Part shown: piece after piece, positions 6,839 to 15,013 of the stretch
Position numbering within the stretch: position 1 is the stretch's first letter
Layout of the letters: each line of letters begins with the position of its first letter
Assembly: GCA_030635835.1 (NCBI GenBank)
Contig: DAOVYB010000007.1
Span: 1 to 20,601, forward strand
Direction of reading: 5' to 3'
Length of the DNA stretch: 20,601 nt
DNA from: Gammaproteobacteria bacterium
Lineage (GTDB): Bacteria > Pseudomonadota > Gammaproteobacteria > UBA6429
Program-made: the position numbers and the translations under genes
The notes under the pieces: generated by a model
What the model saw: the letters and a program-made list of their open reading frames with translations, nothing else
What the model was told of the DNA's origin: nothing
The model's database searches: none

Positions 6839-8570
6839 TAACAATATTGAAGAATTAAAATCCAGGATAGCTGAACTTGAAGCTGAAAATCTTTCTCTTA
6901 TTGAAGAGGCAGAACAAGTATTACAGGTAAGGATTATTGATGAGAAGCTTTCTGATGAAAAAACAGAAATCGATATTTTAAATACTTTTACTGAAAGTCT
7001 TGCTACATATAACTCTTTCATATATGTGGCATATTATAAATTTAATAATAATATGCTATTGCGTGTTAGTGATTATTCACTAAGTGATCAACTTGAACTA
7101 CAGCAGGAAAACATTCCTTATACTTCAGAGATAAAAAGTCGTCTTGAATCACTTGATGGCTATATTTCTCTCACCCCTGTTCCAGGTGAAATTAAAAATT
7201 TCTTGCCGCTTGGTGAAATGTTTAGTGATGCATATATTTCCCCTGTTTATCTAAGTAAAGAATTAAAAGGGCTGCTGTTCATTGCAAATAATGATGAACA
7301 GGCAAATATTTTAAATAATCACGTTACTTCAATTACAATGCCAATATCAGTTTTGGAACAACGTTTAACAGAGTATGCTGTACTTAATCATCTTGAAAAT
7401 GAAGTTAAGTTGCGCACTCAGGAGTTGCAGGCTGATATTGAGAAAAGAAAAATAACAGAATCTAAACTGAGTTTGCATGTACAACAAACACCACTTGGTG
7501 TTATTGAATGGAATACTGCATTTGAGGTGACGGCATGGAATCCTGCGGCAGAAAAAATTTTTGGTTACACAGAATCTGAAGCTATTGGAAAACATGCAAC
7601 AGAGATTATTTTACCTGGCATGGAACGGATAATAGTAGATCAAATTTGGCAAGAATTATTAACGCAAAAAGGGGGAACAAGAAGTACCAATCAAAATAAA
7701 ACTAAAGCACAGCAGCTCATTGACTGTGAATGGTATAACACGCCGTTAGTAAATAAGAATAATGAAGTTATTGGCGTTGCTTCACTGGTACAAGATGTAA
7801 CAGAACAGCATCGACAGCAAACGCTTTTAATTGAAGCAAAAGAAGAAGCAGATAAAGCGAATAGAGCTAAAAGTAATTTTCTTGCAAAAATGTCCCATGA
7901 GTTGCGCACGCCAATGCATGGTGTTTTGAGTTTTGCCAGTTTTGGAATATCTAAATCAAAAGAAATGGAAAATAAAAAAATACCTTTCTATTTTAAACAA
8001 ATTGAAGATAGTGGTAAGCGTTTAATGCGATTGCTTAATGACTTACTTGATTTGTCTAAACTTGAAGCAGGGAAGGTAAAACTGGATTTTATTGAACAGT
8101 CATTTACTGATGTTATTGAAACTGTTATTCAGGAACAACAATTGCGACTTGATGAAAAAGAGGTTGCGATTATCTGGCAAGACAGAGCTAATGATGTCAG
8201 GTTTGAGTTTGATAAGCCAACTATGACACAAGTAATAACTAATCTTTTTTCAAATGCGATTAAATTTAATAATACGGGTCAACCAATTCATATCAGTCTT
8301 GCTCCGAAGAGGCTTGAGGATGACAAAGTTGAATACTGTTTTAGCATGAGGGATCATGGTATAGGTATTCCTGATGATGAATTACAGCTTGTTTTTCAAC
8401 CTTTTGATCAAAGTTCACGTACTACACATATGACAGGTAGTACTGGTTTAGGCTTACCTATCTGCCAGGAGATAATTGAAGCACATAAAGGAAAAATCTG
8501 GGCTGAAAATCACCCTGAAGGTGGCGCAATATTTAGTTTCTGTGTACCTGTAAAGCATGTGGATCTATAG
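6831..8570 (+). CDS. Soluble PAS-domain sensor histidine kinase
   Basis: A 579-residue histidine kinase with no membrane segment, so it probably senses a cytoplasmic signal. The layout is a short N-terminal coiled coil (about 5-35), a GAF-like region (about 45-190), a second helix, a PAS domain (about 211-330), the HisKA H-box SHELRTP with phosphoacceptor His356, and the ATPase domain. The ATPase domain shows the N-box NLFSNAIKF (471-479), G1 DHGIGIP (508-514) and G2 GSTGLGL (536-542). There is no receiver domain and no response-regulator gene nearby. I chose ATG6831, which overlaps the hydrolase stop by 8 nt. A TTG at 6819 would add four residues but is less likely. The overlap points to translational coupling with the hydrolase. 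Confidence 0.94.
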   Translation: MSDNNIEELKSRIAELEAENLSLIEEAEQVLQVRIIDEKLSDEKTEIDILNTFTESLATYNSFIYVAYYKFNNNMLLRVSDYSLSDQLELQQENIPYTSEIKSRLESLDGYISLTPVPGEIKNFLPLGEMFSDAYISPVYLSKELKGLLFIANNDEQANILNNHVTSITMPISVLEQRLTEYAVLNHLENEVKLRTQELQADIEKRKITESKLSLHVQQTPLGVIEWNTAFEVTAWNPAAEKIFGYTESEAIGKHATEIILPGMERIIVDQIWQELLTQKGGTRSTNQNKTKAQQLIDCEWYNTPLVNKNNEVIGVASLVQDVTEQHRQQTLLIEAKEEADKANRAKSNFLAKMSHELRTPMHGVLSFASFGISKSKEMENKKIPFYFKQIEDSGKRLMRLLNDLLDLSKLEAGKVKLDFIEQSFTDVIETVIQEQQLRLDEKEVAIIWQDRANDVRFEFDKPTMTQVITNLFSNAIKFNNTGQPIHISLAPKRLEDDKVEYCFSMRDHGIGIPDDELQLVFQPFDQSSRTTHMTGSTGLGLPICQEIIEAHKGKIWAENHPEGGAIFSFCVPVKHVDL

Positions 8571-8930
8571 CTAAAAAGCTCGATAAGTTATATATCCAGA
8601 GTAAAATCCTAAGTTATTAAATGTTCCCCCCCCCCATCCTTGCACTTACAAATACTGGTTAATTAAATGACTCACTTATCATTACTGAACTAATTAACAT
8701 TTTTTTATTATTCCCTCAAAATTCCCTTATTTTTCATCTGTATAGTTGCAAAATGAAATATTTTCTAAATTAAATTACTTTATATCTCTAACCTATTGAT
8801 TTTTAGATGAAATAAGTTTAAATATATTTTAATAAAAATTAAACCTGACTTAAATTGTGCCGATAACATTAATAGTAACCGGTATTTCAATAAATATATT
8901 GCCATCAATTATAATTAAAAAGGAAATGTT
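8571..8930. other. AT-rich intergenic region with a ten-C run
   Basis: A 360-bp gap with no plausible gene. Ten consecutive C at 8626-8635 stand out in very AT-rich DNA. An 8-bp inverted repeat, GTTAATTA/TAATTAAC (8658-8665 and 8691-8698), with a 25-nt loop precedes a T-rich run at 8700-8706. It might be a weak terminator for the kinase gene. The ribosome-binding site of the next gene is AGGA at 8921-8924. I find no convincing promoter hexamer pair. Confidence 0.5.
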
Positions 8931-9545
8931 ATGAGTTGCTCCCATACATCAGACTGCCCTTTATTCGCCCAATTCGCTATGGAGCCCGCTTTAGCGGCCT
9001 GGAAGAAGCATTATTGTGATGGTGAGTTTAGCAAGTGTGCGCGTTATCAATTGAGTTTAAAAGGTGATACCGTACCTATTACATTATTGCCTAATGGCAA
9101 AATGATAGAGCAAAAAGCCAAGACTCAGGAAGAAATGGGGGGGACAGCGCTATTTAATGCTATCTTAAAAGGGCGTGCTTCAATGGTAAAATCGATGCTG
9201 TCTTCAAAAATGGCATCTGGACACATAATCTCATCAGATGGCTCAACGCCACTAATGGCAGCGGCTAGTGTAGGTAACCTTGAAATTGTATCTATATTGC
9301 TATCTGCAGGTTGTAATCCGTTTATTAAAAATAAAGCCGGTTTTAATGCTTTGGCTGTTGCAGAAGCCAAAAAGTTTCCTGATTGTGCTAAATTAATTAA
9401 AGAATTTATGGAAACTCATTCTGAATTACAAAGTAAGGCAAAAGAAATATCGAGTTCGAATAAAGCTGAAGTTGAGAAAGAAGAAGAAGCTGAAATGACA
9501 GGTGTGATCAGCTTATTAAAGAAACTGAATCCATTTGGCAAATAG
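8931..9545 (+). CDS. Cys-rich N-terminal motif plus ankyrin-repeat protein
   Basis: A 204-residue protein without signal peptide or membrane helix. Residues 1-40 hold four cysteines, C3, C9, C29 and C36, in the pattern C-x5-C, x19, YC-x6-CARY. This arrangement could bind a metal or Fe-S centre, or form disulfides. I recall similar short Cys motifs at the N-termini of otherwise unrelated proteins in this group of bacteria, but no proven function. Residues 70-160 contain about three ankyrin repeats (GGTALFNAILKG; DGSTPLMAAASVGNLEIVSILL; KAGFNALAVAEA), a protein-binding scaffold. The C-terminus is charged and ends LLKKLNPFGK. It is the first gene of a tight operon with two YeeE/YedE-type transporter genes, only 15 nt from the next. 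A sensory or accessory role for that transporter is inferred. Confidence 0.82.
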   Translation: MSCSHTSDCPLFAQFAMEPALAAWKKHYCDGEFSKCARYQLSLKGDTVPITLLPNGKMIEQKAKTQEEMGGTALFNAILKGRASMVKSMLSSKMASGHIISSDGSTPLMAAASVGNLEIVSILLSAGCNPFIKNKAGFNALAVAEAKKFPDCAKLIKEFMETHSELQSKAKEISSSNKAEVEKEEEAEMTGVISLLKKLNPFGK

Positions 9546-9560
9546 AAAGAGGATTTAACT

Positions 9561-10184
9561 ATGGAATACTGGGAATGGTGGATTGGTGCTCTGGCTCTTG
9601 GCTTTTTTGCTGTTATTTTTAGTTTTTTAACGGGAAAACCATTAGGCGTATCCGGCAGTTGGTTAAGCATTGCTCGTCGTAAGGATGATGCAATATTAAA
9701 AGCGTCTGCAAAAACACTTGAAGCTGATCCTGATCAAGTAAAAGATGATCTAATGGCTATGACAATGGCTGAGTTTGGTGAAGATATTCTTGATACCCCT
9801 CAACGACGAGAAGGTGAAGCTAACGCTGAAGTGGCAGATGCAGCAAAATTAAAACAGGATTTTACACCCTGGACGGTACATGTTTTATTTTTAGTCATGA
9901 TGTTTGTTGGTTCTTATATCGCAAGCGTATATACCGGAGGCTTTTCTGTAAGCTCTGAATTAAGCGCTCTTCATGCAAAGATTTTTGAGAATACGGGTGA
10001 AGCCTGGCTGGCATTATTATTTGGTGGCATGATGGTTGGCTTTGGTACGCAAATGGCTGGTGGCTGTACTTCTGGCCATGGTTTGAGTGGTTGTGCACAA
10101 CTTGTTCCTGCTAGCTTATTATCAACGGTAGTCTTTATGGGTAGTGCATCGATACTTACTATCCTGATGAACTCAATGCTTTAG
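9561..10184 (+). CDS. YeeE/YedE-family sulfur-compound transporter, first half-protein
   Basis: A 207-residue inner-membrane protein. There is a helix at about 6-24, a long charged cytoplasmic loop (about 38-100), then three hydrophobic segments (about 105-122, 147-165 and 182-204). The signature GGCTSGHGLSGC (residues 167-178) carries Cys169 and Cys178. It is the hallmark of the YeeE/YedE (Sulf_transp) family, whose characterised members import thiosulfate through cysteine relay. Full-length YeeE is about twice this size. Here, as in PmpA/PmpB-like pairs, the function is split between this gene and the next. The start has AGAGGA at 9548-9553. The gene follows the ankyrin gene by 15 nt and precedes its partner by 10 nt. 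The exact substrate (thiosulfate, sulfide or other sulfane sulfur) is not determined. Confidence 0.9.
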   Translation: MEYWEWWIGALALGFFAVIFSFLTGKPLGVSGSWLSIARRKDDAILKASAKTLEADPDQVKDDLMAMTMAEFGEDILDTPQRREGEANAEVADAAKLKQDFTPWTVHVLFLVMMFVGSYIASVYTGGFSVSSELSALHAKIFENTGEAWLALLFGGMMVGFGTQMAGGCTSGHGLSGCAQLVPASLLSTVVFMGSASILTILMNSML

Positions 10185-10194
10185 GGGGCTATTT

Positions 10195-10611
10195 ATGTTT
10201 AAAAAACATTTACTGTATGCTCTTTTAGGAATAGCGATGGGATTTATTCTGGCGCGTATTGGTTTTGCGAACTATGATGAAATCAACAAAATGTTTGCAT
10301 TTATTGATTTCAGATTACTTTCAACCTTTGCAGGTTCTGTTGCAGTTCTTATGGTTGTTGCTTTTATTTTTCGCGGACGATTTCCAAAACAGGATAAATT
10401 TGTACAACCAGGAACAGTTCCAGGCAGTATGTTATTCGGTTTTGGCTGGGCAGTAACGGGGGCTTGTCCAAGTCTGGTTTTTGTTCAGCTGGGACAGGGA
10501 AAATTATCTGCGATCATGACTTTATTTGGTATCTATTTAGGTGTGGTCTTTTATCGTAAAATGCATGCAAAATATTTTCTATGGGATATTGGATCATGCA
10601 GCAGTTCGTAA
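10195..10611 (+). CDS. YeeE/YedE-family sulfur-compound transporter, second half-protein
   Basis: A 138-residue membrane protein with about four hydrophobic segments (about 5-22, 41-58, 78-98 and 105-121). The motif GWAVTGACPSLVFVQLGQGK contains Cys91 in the position matching the second conserved YeeE cysteine. It lies 10 nt after the first half-protein and has a strong AGGGGG ribosome-binding site that overlaps the upstream stop. The two probably form one transporter in the inner membrane. The C-terminus ends in GSCSSS, adding a further cysteine. The family assignment is firm but the substrate is inferred. Confidence 0.88.
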   Translation: MFKKHLLYALLGIAMGFILARIGFANYDEINKMFAFIDFRLLSTFAGSVAVLMVVAFIFRGRFPKQDKFVQPGTVPGSMLFGFGWAVTGACPSLVFVQLGQGKLSAIMTLFGIYLGVVFYRKMHAKYFLWDIGSCSSS

Positions 10612-10634
10612 TATAAATAAATTTTTTATTTATA
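10612..10634. terminator. Possible weak bidirectional terminator between convergent genes
   Basis: The perfect 10-bp arms TATAAATAAA/TTTATTTATA (10612-10621 and 10625-10634) have a 3-nt loop. They sit between the yeeE-like and antiporter genes, which converge here. The stem is all A/T and so unstable. The position, more than the stability, suggests a terminator. Confidence 0.35.
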
Positions 10635-10647
10635 ACGAAGTAAATAA

Positions 10648-11847
10648 TTAAGAGTGACTATTTTTGTTATAAAGCCATTTCATAACAAGTGGTGGCAGTA
10701 TAGTTGTCAGTGAGATAACTATAATCATTCCGGCGTAAATTTCATTATTAAATATATTACTTACTCTGCCTAATTCAGCAAAAATTAAACCCACTTCACC
10801 CCGGGGTACCATTGCCAGCCCGACTGTTAAGCGCATTTTCCATGATTCTTTAATAAATAACGCACCAGAAAATTTTCCAAGTACTGCAACAACAAAAAAC
10901 AGTAACGAAAAACTCCAGATAAAAGGAGAGCTCCAGTCAATTTCTTTTAAGTTTAGGGATAAACCTACCATGACAAAAAATATAGGCGTAAACAATTGTA
11001 TTATCGGACGCATTTGTTTTTCGATACGTTGCGAAAAAACTTTATCAGTTCGTAATGCGATACCAAAAGGTAGAAAAAAACGTCTGGAAAGTGCAAGGCC
11101 AGCTGCAAAGCCACCTAACAGTTCCGGGGCGCCAACTTCATGAGCCAGCCAGGCAAAAAATAAAACAAGTGAAACTATGGTGGTTGGGATTAAGCCCGGG
11201 ATTTCGCTAATGACATCAAAGCGGTTAATTAAGAGTGAAATCATTTTTGCAGCAAGAGGGGCTAATACAAAAAATGCAGCAACAAATATTAAAATCTTAC
11301 TGGCATTCACCATATTAATACCACCACCGATTGAAAATTCATACAGTAGTGCTAATAATACAACCCCTATAACATCATCAAGCACCGCGGCACCTAAAAC
11401 TATTTGTCCTTCTTTTTCCTGTTGTCGTTTCAGATCAGACAGTATTCGAATAGTAATAGCAATACTGGTAGCGGTTAAGGTTCCACCAATAAATAGAGAC
11501 ACAAGTACAGATAAGTTAAACGTCCAGTACGCCAGGCTAAAGCCCAGAATAAAAGGGATGAAAAAACCACCAATAGCGACTATAAAGGACTTTTTGCCGG
11601 TGTTTGCCAGTCGTCTGACATCTGTTTCTAATCCAACCTGAAACAAGAGCAGGATGATGCCGATTTCTGCAAGTAATTTGAGCACATCATTAGGTTCTAA
11701 CCAGCCAAGAAGACTTGGACCAAGGATTACCCCTGCCATTAACTCACCAATGACTGAAGGTAAGTTTAAGCGAACAGCAATTTCTGCAAATAGTCGTGCA
11801 GATAATAGTATGCTGAGCAGATAGAGAAAGAATGTATGTGTTTCCAT
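10648..11847 (-). CDS. CPA2-type cation/proton antiporter
   Basis: A 399-residue inner-membrane protein with about 12 hydrophobic segments, matching the Na+/H+ exchanger (Kef/NapA, CPA2) fold. The first part holds NLPSVIGELMAGVILGPSLLG. The discontinuous-helix region TATSIAITIRIL (125-136) and the ion-site pair Asp157-Asp158 in GAAVLDDVIGV follow, then VPRGEVGLIFAELG near the end. The paired Asp is typical of electrogenic NapA-like exchangers. There is no C-terminal RCK/TrkA domain, so it is not a full-length Kef channel. It lies 52 nt downstream of the RND gene on the same strand with no visible terminator between. It may therefore be the last gene of the tetR-led operon. Na+ versus K+ specificity cannot be read from sequence. 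Confidence 0.92.
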   Translation of the reverse strand: METHTFFLYLLSILLSARLFAEIAVRLNLPSVIGELMAGVILGPSLLGWLEPNDVLKLLAEIGIILLLFQVGLETDVRRLANTGKKSFIVAIGGFFIPFILGFSLAYWTFNLSVLVSLFIGGTLTATSIAITIRILSDLKRQQEKEGQIVLGAAVLDDVIGVVLLALLYEFSIGGGINMVNASKILIFVAAFFVLAPLAAKMISLLINRFDVISEIPGLIPTTIVSLVLFFAWLAHEVGAPELLGGFAAGLALSRRFFLPFGIALRTDKVFSQRIEKQMRPIIQLFTPIFFVMVGLSLNLKEIDWSSPFIWSFSLLFFVVAVLGKFSGALFIKESWKMRLTVGLAMVPRGEVGLIFAELGRVSNIFNNEIYAGMIIVISLTTILPPLVMKWLYNKNSHS

Positions 11848-11899
11848 TCTTATTTATCCCTTAATTTTCAGATTATAGATTATTATATTTATAGTATAG

Positions 11900-14800
11900 C
11901 TAAACTATTGCAGCACTACGTCCTCTTTCATGCTCTGAACCGCGGCCTAATAAGTGTGCCAGATCATGTCCAATAACCAGAAGGGTAGGAGTAAGCATTA
12001 AAGTAATTGTGGTTGCAAATAATAAACCATAGGCCATTGCCATGGTAAGGGGCATGATTAAAGCATCTTTACCGCCAATACCATAAGCCGTAGGCAGAAG
12101 GCCTGCAACAGTTGTAAGTGTGGTTAAAAGTACAGGGCGAAGTCTGTCTTTTGCTGCTGAAACGACAGTACGAACCAGGTTGGCGTTGTATTTAGCAAGT
12201 AACTCACGATTTACTTCGGTTACCATTATTATGGTGTCATTAACAACCACACCGATTAAACCTAATGTTCCCATTGTTGAGAAAAAGGATAAAGGCATAC
12301 CGTGAGCATAAAACGACCAGATAACGCCAATAATGGCGAAGGGTATGACAGACATAACGATAAAAGATTGGCCAAAAGAATTAAGTAATAATGAAACGAC
12401 AAGGTAGATAGAAATTAATGCAATAATGCCTGCTTTTAGGAAACCGCCAAATATCTTTTGTTGTTCTCGTGCTTCACCTGCAAAAGTAACCTTCAATTTA
12501 GGTTGCTTTGACCAGCGTTGTTTAAAATGTTCTTTTACTTTTTTCTTGATAATTGAAGGGCTTGTTACTAAAGGATCAAGATCTGCACTAATAGTTTCTG
12601 TACGAACACCATCAACATGCTGAAATTCAAGCGGGCCACGGCCGTGAGATAAAGACAAAACATCACTCAGGTTCATAACCTGACCACGGTTATTTTTAAC
12701 CGGTATTTTAAACAACATATCTTCATTATTTCGATATTTTGGATCAACAATAACACGGTATTCAATTGTTTCTTCAACACTTGTAGTAGAGCTTACCAGC
12801 ATGCCATCATAGGTTACGCGTAAAGCATCTGCGATGTCTTTGACTTTTAAACCAACTTCAGCAAGTTTTTTATAATCAATATTAACAATAAGCTGATCTT
12901 TTCCTGCTTTATTATCTGTTTCTACATCCAGAATTCCATCAAGGCTTTTAAGATAGATAGTGATTTCTCTGGCCGTTGTTTCTCGTAATTGATCATCATT
13001 ACTTCTTATACGAATTTCTGCTGGTTTACCTATGGCTGGGCCAACGCGTTTTTTGTCAAAGAGGAGTATTTCTGATTTTTGTTGAGGAATAGAATCACGT
13101 AATGCTGAAATAATTTCATCAGCAGAACGTTTGCGGTGAGCTTCACCGGTTAAGAAAACACTAATTATTCCCCAGTGACTATGTTCACCTCTGTTTTTTG
13201 AAGGTGATGTTGACAGAGTGCCAACACGTGTAGCAAAAGATTCCAGTTCATTTTCTGGTAAATGCTGTATGTGTGATTCAAGCTCTTTAAGTCGATTTTC
13301 TGTTGCGATAAGTGATGCACCATGCTGCATTTCAAGTTTTAAATAAAATGTTTCAACTCCATCCTGGGGGAAAATCTGAAATTTCATAGAACTTTTTACC
13401 AGAAATACGCTTGAAAACAATATCATAATCATACCGAGTAAAACGAGATAACGTTGGTGCAATAAAATTTCCAGTAAAACGCCATAATTTTTTTCAAGCT
13501 TTAAAATCCATTCCGCTTTGCCTTTAATTTTTTCTGATTGTTTTTGTTTATTACCTGAGGCTAAATGGTGAGGAAGTAAAAAGAAACTTTCAAATAAACT
13601 GACTATTAATGCAACGATAACAACTGCAGGTATAGCCCATGCAAATTTACCTGGCATGCCACCAATTGAAAACATAGGGCTAAAAGCAAGAATAGTTGTG
13701 ATACTGGCAACCATAACGGGTCGCCACATGGCTGTTGCACCTTTTAAAGATGCTTCAATGGCAGATAATCCTTTCTCTCGATAATGTGTGATTTTTTCAG
13801 CGACAACAATTGCATCATCAACGAGTAAGCCTAGTACAAGAACAAAACCGGCAAGTGAAATAGCATTAATACTAACTCCAAAGTAAGGGAGTATGATGAA
13901 GCTTCCAAATAATGAGAAGGGTACACTCATTGCAGTCCAGAAAGCAGCCTGACGATTGAGTGCTAACATCAGGATAATAGTCACCAAACCAAAACCCAGT
14001 AAAGCATTGCCACCTAATACCTGTAAACGCAGGCGTGTACGAGCTGATTGATCATTTGAATAGGAGTAACCAATACCTTTCAACTCAGACTGGCTATTCA
14101 TGTATTCTTTTACACCATCGAGTGTTTTAATAATGTCCGCATTAGCTTTTTTTCTTATAACCAGGTTCATTCCGGGTTTGCCTTCATTTCTTACAATGAA
14201 GTTTTCATCTTTTTCACGCAGTGTAACCGTTGCAATATCTTTAATTTGAACCACTTGACCAGAGATGTTTGCACGCAGGATAACGTCTTCAACTTCTTTG
14301 GGCGTTTTAAATTTATTTAAACTGATTACTGTTTGTTCGTTTAGATAAGACTCAAGCGTACCACCTGTTGTTCGTAAGTTACGTGATTGAATAGCAAAAA
14401 GTACTTCGGATAAGCTGATGCGTAATTTTTTTGCTTTGATTGGATTTATTTCTATATGTATTTCACGGTCAAAGTAGCCAATTTTATCAACACCTGCAAC
14501 ACCGGGTAGTGATTCTATGTCCCTTTCAAATATAGGAAGTATTTCACGTAATTTATCATGTTCTCCAAATAGATTTATTGAAATAATGGGAGTGTCACTG
14601 GTTGAAAGAACATCAACCATTGGTTGTTCATCTAAGTTAAGAGGCAGGTCTTTTGTCTGGTCAATAGCTTGTTTAATGTCATTAACAATAATCATCAGCG
14701 CTTTTGAATTTGCATCTTCGTCTGCCTGTATAATGATAGACGAAACATTTTCACGTGAGGTTGATGTGACTTCATATAAACCATTAACTTCACGAATTTC

Positions 14801-15010
14801 ATCTTCAAGTTTTTTGGTTATATTAAGTTCTACATCTTCTGCAGATGCACCACGGTATATGGTATTAACGGTGACTTTATTGAGATCTACTGCCGGAAAC
14901 CCTTCTTTTTTAATGGTAAGCATTTGGTTTACACCAAATGTAAATACAGAGAGGAATAATAACTTTACGAACATAGAACGTTGCAGAAAAAACTGGATAA
15001 GGCTATTCAT
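11900..15010 (-). CDS. RND-family efflux pump, inner-membrane subunit
   Basis: A 1036-residue resistance-nodulation-division permease of the AcrB/HAE-type architecture. It has an N-terminal helix (about 13-31), a large periplasmic part, a block of helices (about 330-470), a second periplasmic part and a final helix block (about 850-1010). The proton-relay aspartates are Asp398-Asp399 in GLLVDDAIVVAE. In the second half the motif reads GVVVNDTIIMV, so the Lys found in AcrB at this place is absent, as in several other RND subgroups. The permease would export a compound using the proton gradient. It starts 3 nt after the TolC-like gene, but no periplasmic adaptor (MFP) gene is present anywhere in the operon. 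The substrate is unknown. Confidence 0.94.
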   Translation of the reverse strand: MNSLIQFFLQRSMFVKLLFLSVFTFGVNQMLTIKKEGFPAVDLNKVTVNTIYRGASAEDVELNITKKLEDEIREVNGLYEVTSTSRENVSSIIIQADEDANSKALMIIVNDIKQAIDQTKDLPLNLDEQPMVDVLSTSDTPIISINLFGEHDKLREILPIFERDIESLPGVAGVDKIGYFDREIHIEINPIKAKKLRISLSEVLFAIQSRNLRTTGGTLESYLNEQTVISLNKFKTPKEVEDVILRANISGQVVQIKDIATVTLREKDENFIVRNEGKPGMNLVIRKKANADIIKTLDGVKEYMNSQSELKGIGYSYSNDQSARTRLRLQVLGGNALLGFGLVTIILMLALNRQAAFWTAMSVPFSLFGSFIILPYFGVSINAISLAGFVLVLGLLVDDAIVVAEKITHYREKGLSAIEASLKGATAMWRPVMVASITTILAFSPMFSIGGMPGKFAWAIPAVVIVALIVSLFESFFLLPHHLASGNKQKQSEKIKGKAEWILKLEKNYGVLLEILLHQRYLVLLGMIMILFSSVFLVKSSMKFQIFPQDGVETFYLKLEMQHGASLIATENRLKELESHIQHLPENELESFATRVGTLSTSPSKNRGEHSHWGIISVFLTGEAHRKRSADEIISALRDSIPQQKSEILLFDKKRVGPAIGKPAEIRIRSNDDQLRETTAREITIYLKSLDGILDVETDNKAGKDQLIVNIDYKKLAEVGLKVKDIADALRVTYDGMLVSSTTSVEETIEYRVIVDPKYRNNEDMLFKIPVKNNRGQVMNLSDVLSLSHGRGPLEFQHVDGVRTETISADLDPLVTSPSIIKKKVKEHFKQRWSKQPKLKVTFAGEAREQQKIFGGFLKAGIIALISIYLVVSLLLNSFGQSFIVMSVIPFAIIGVIWSFYAHGMPLSFFSTMGTLGLIGVVVNDTIIMVTEVNRELLAKYNANLVRTVVSAAKDRLRPVLLTTLTTVAGLLPTAYGIGGKDALIMPLTMAMAYGLLFATTITLMLTPTLLVIGHDLAHLLGRGSEHERGRSAAIV

Positions 15011-15013
15011 AAT

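Noticed and set aside
8910..8915. TATAAT as a -10 box of the ankyrin operon
   Set aside because: A transcript start about 7 nt downstream would fall at the ribosome-binding site, and no -35 stands at proper spacing.
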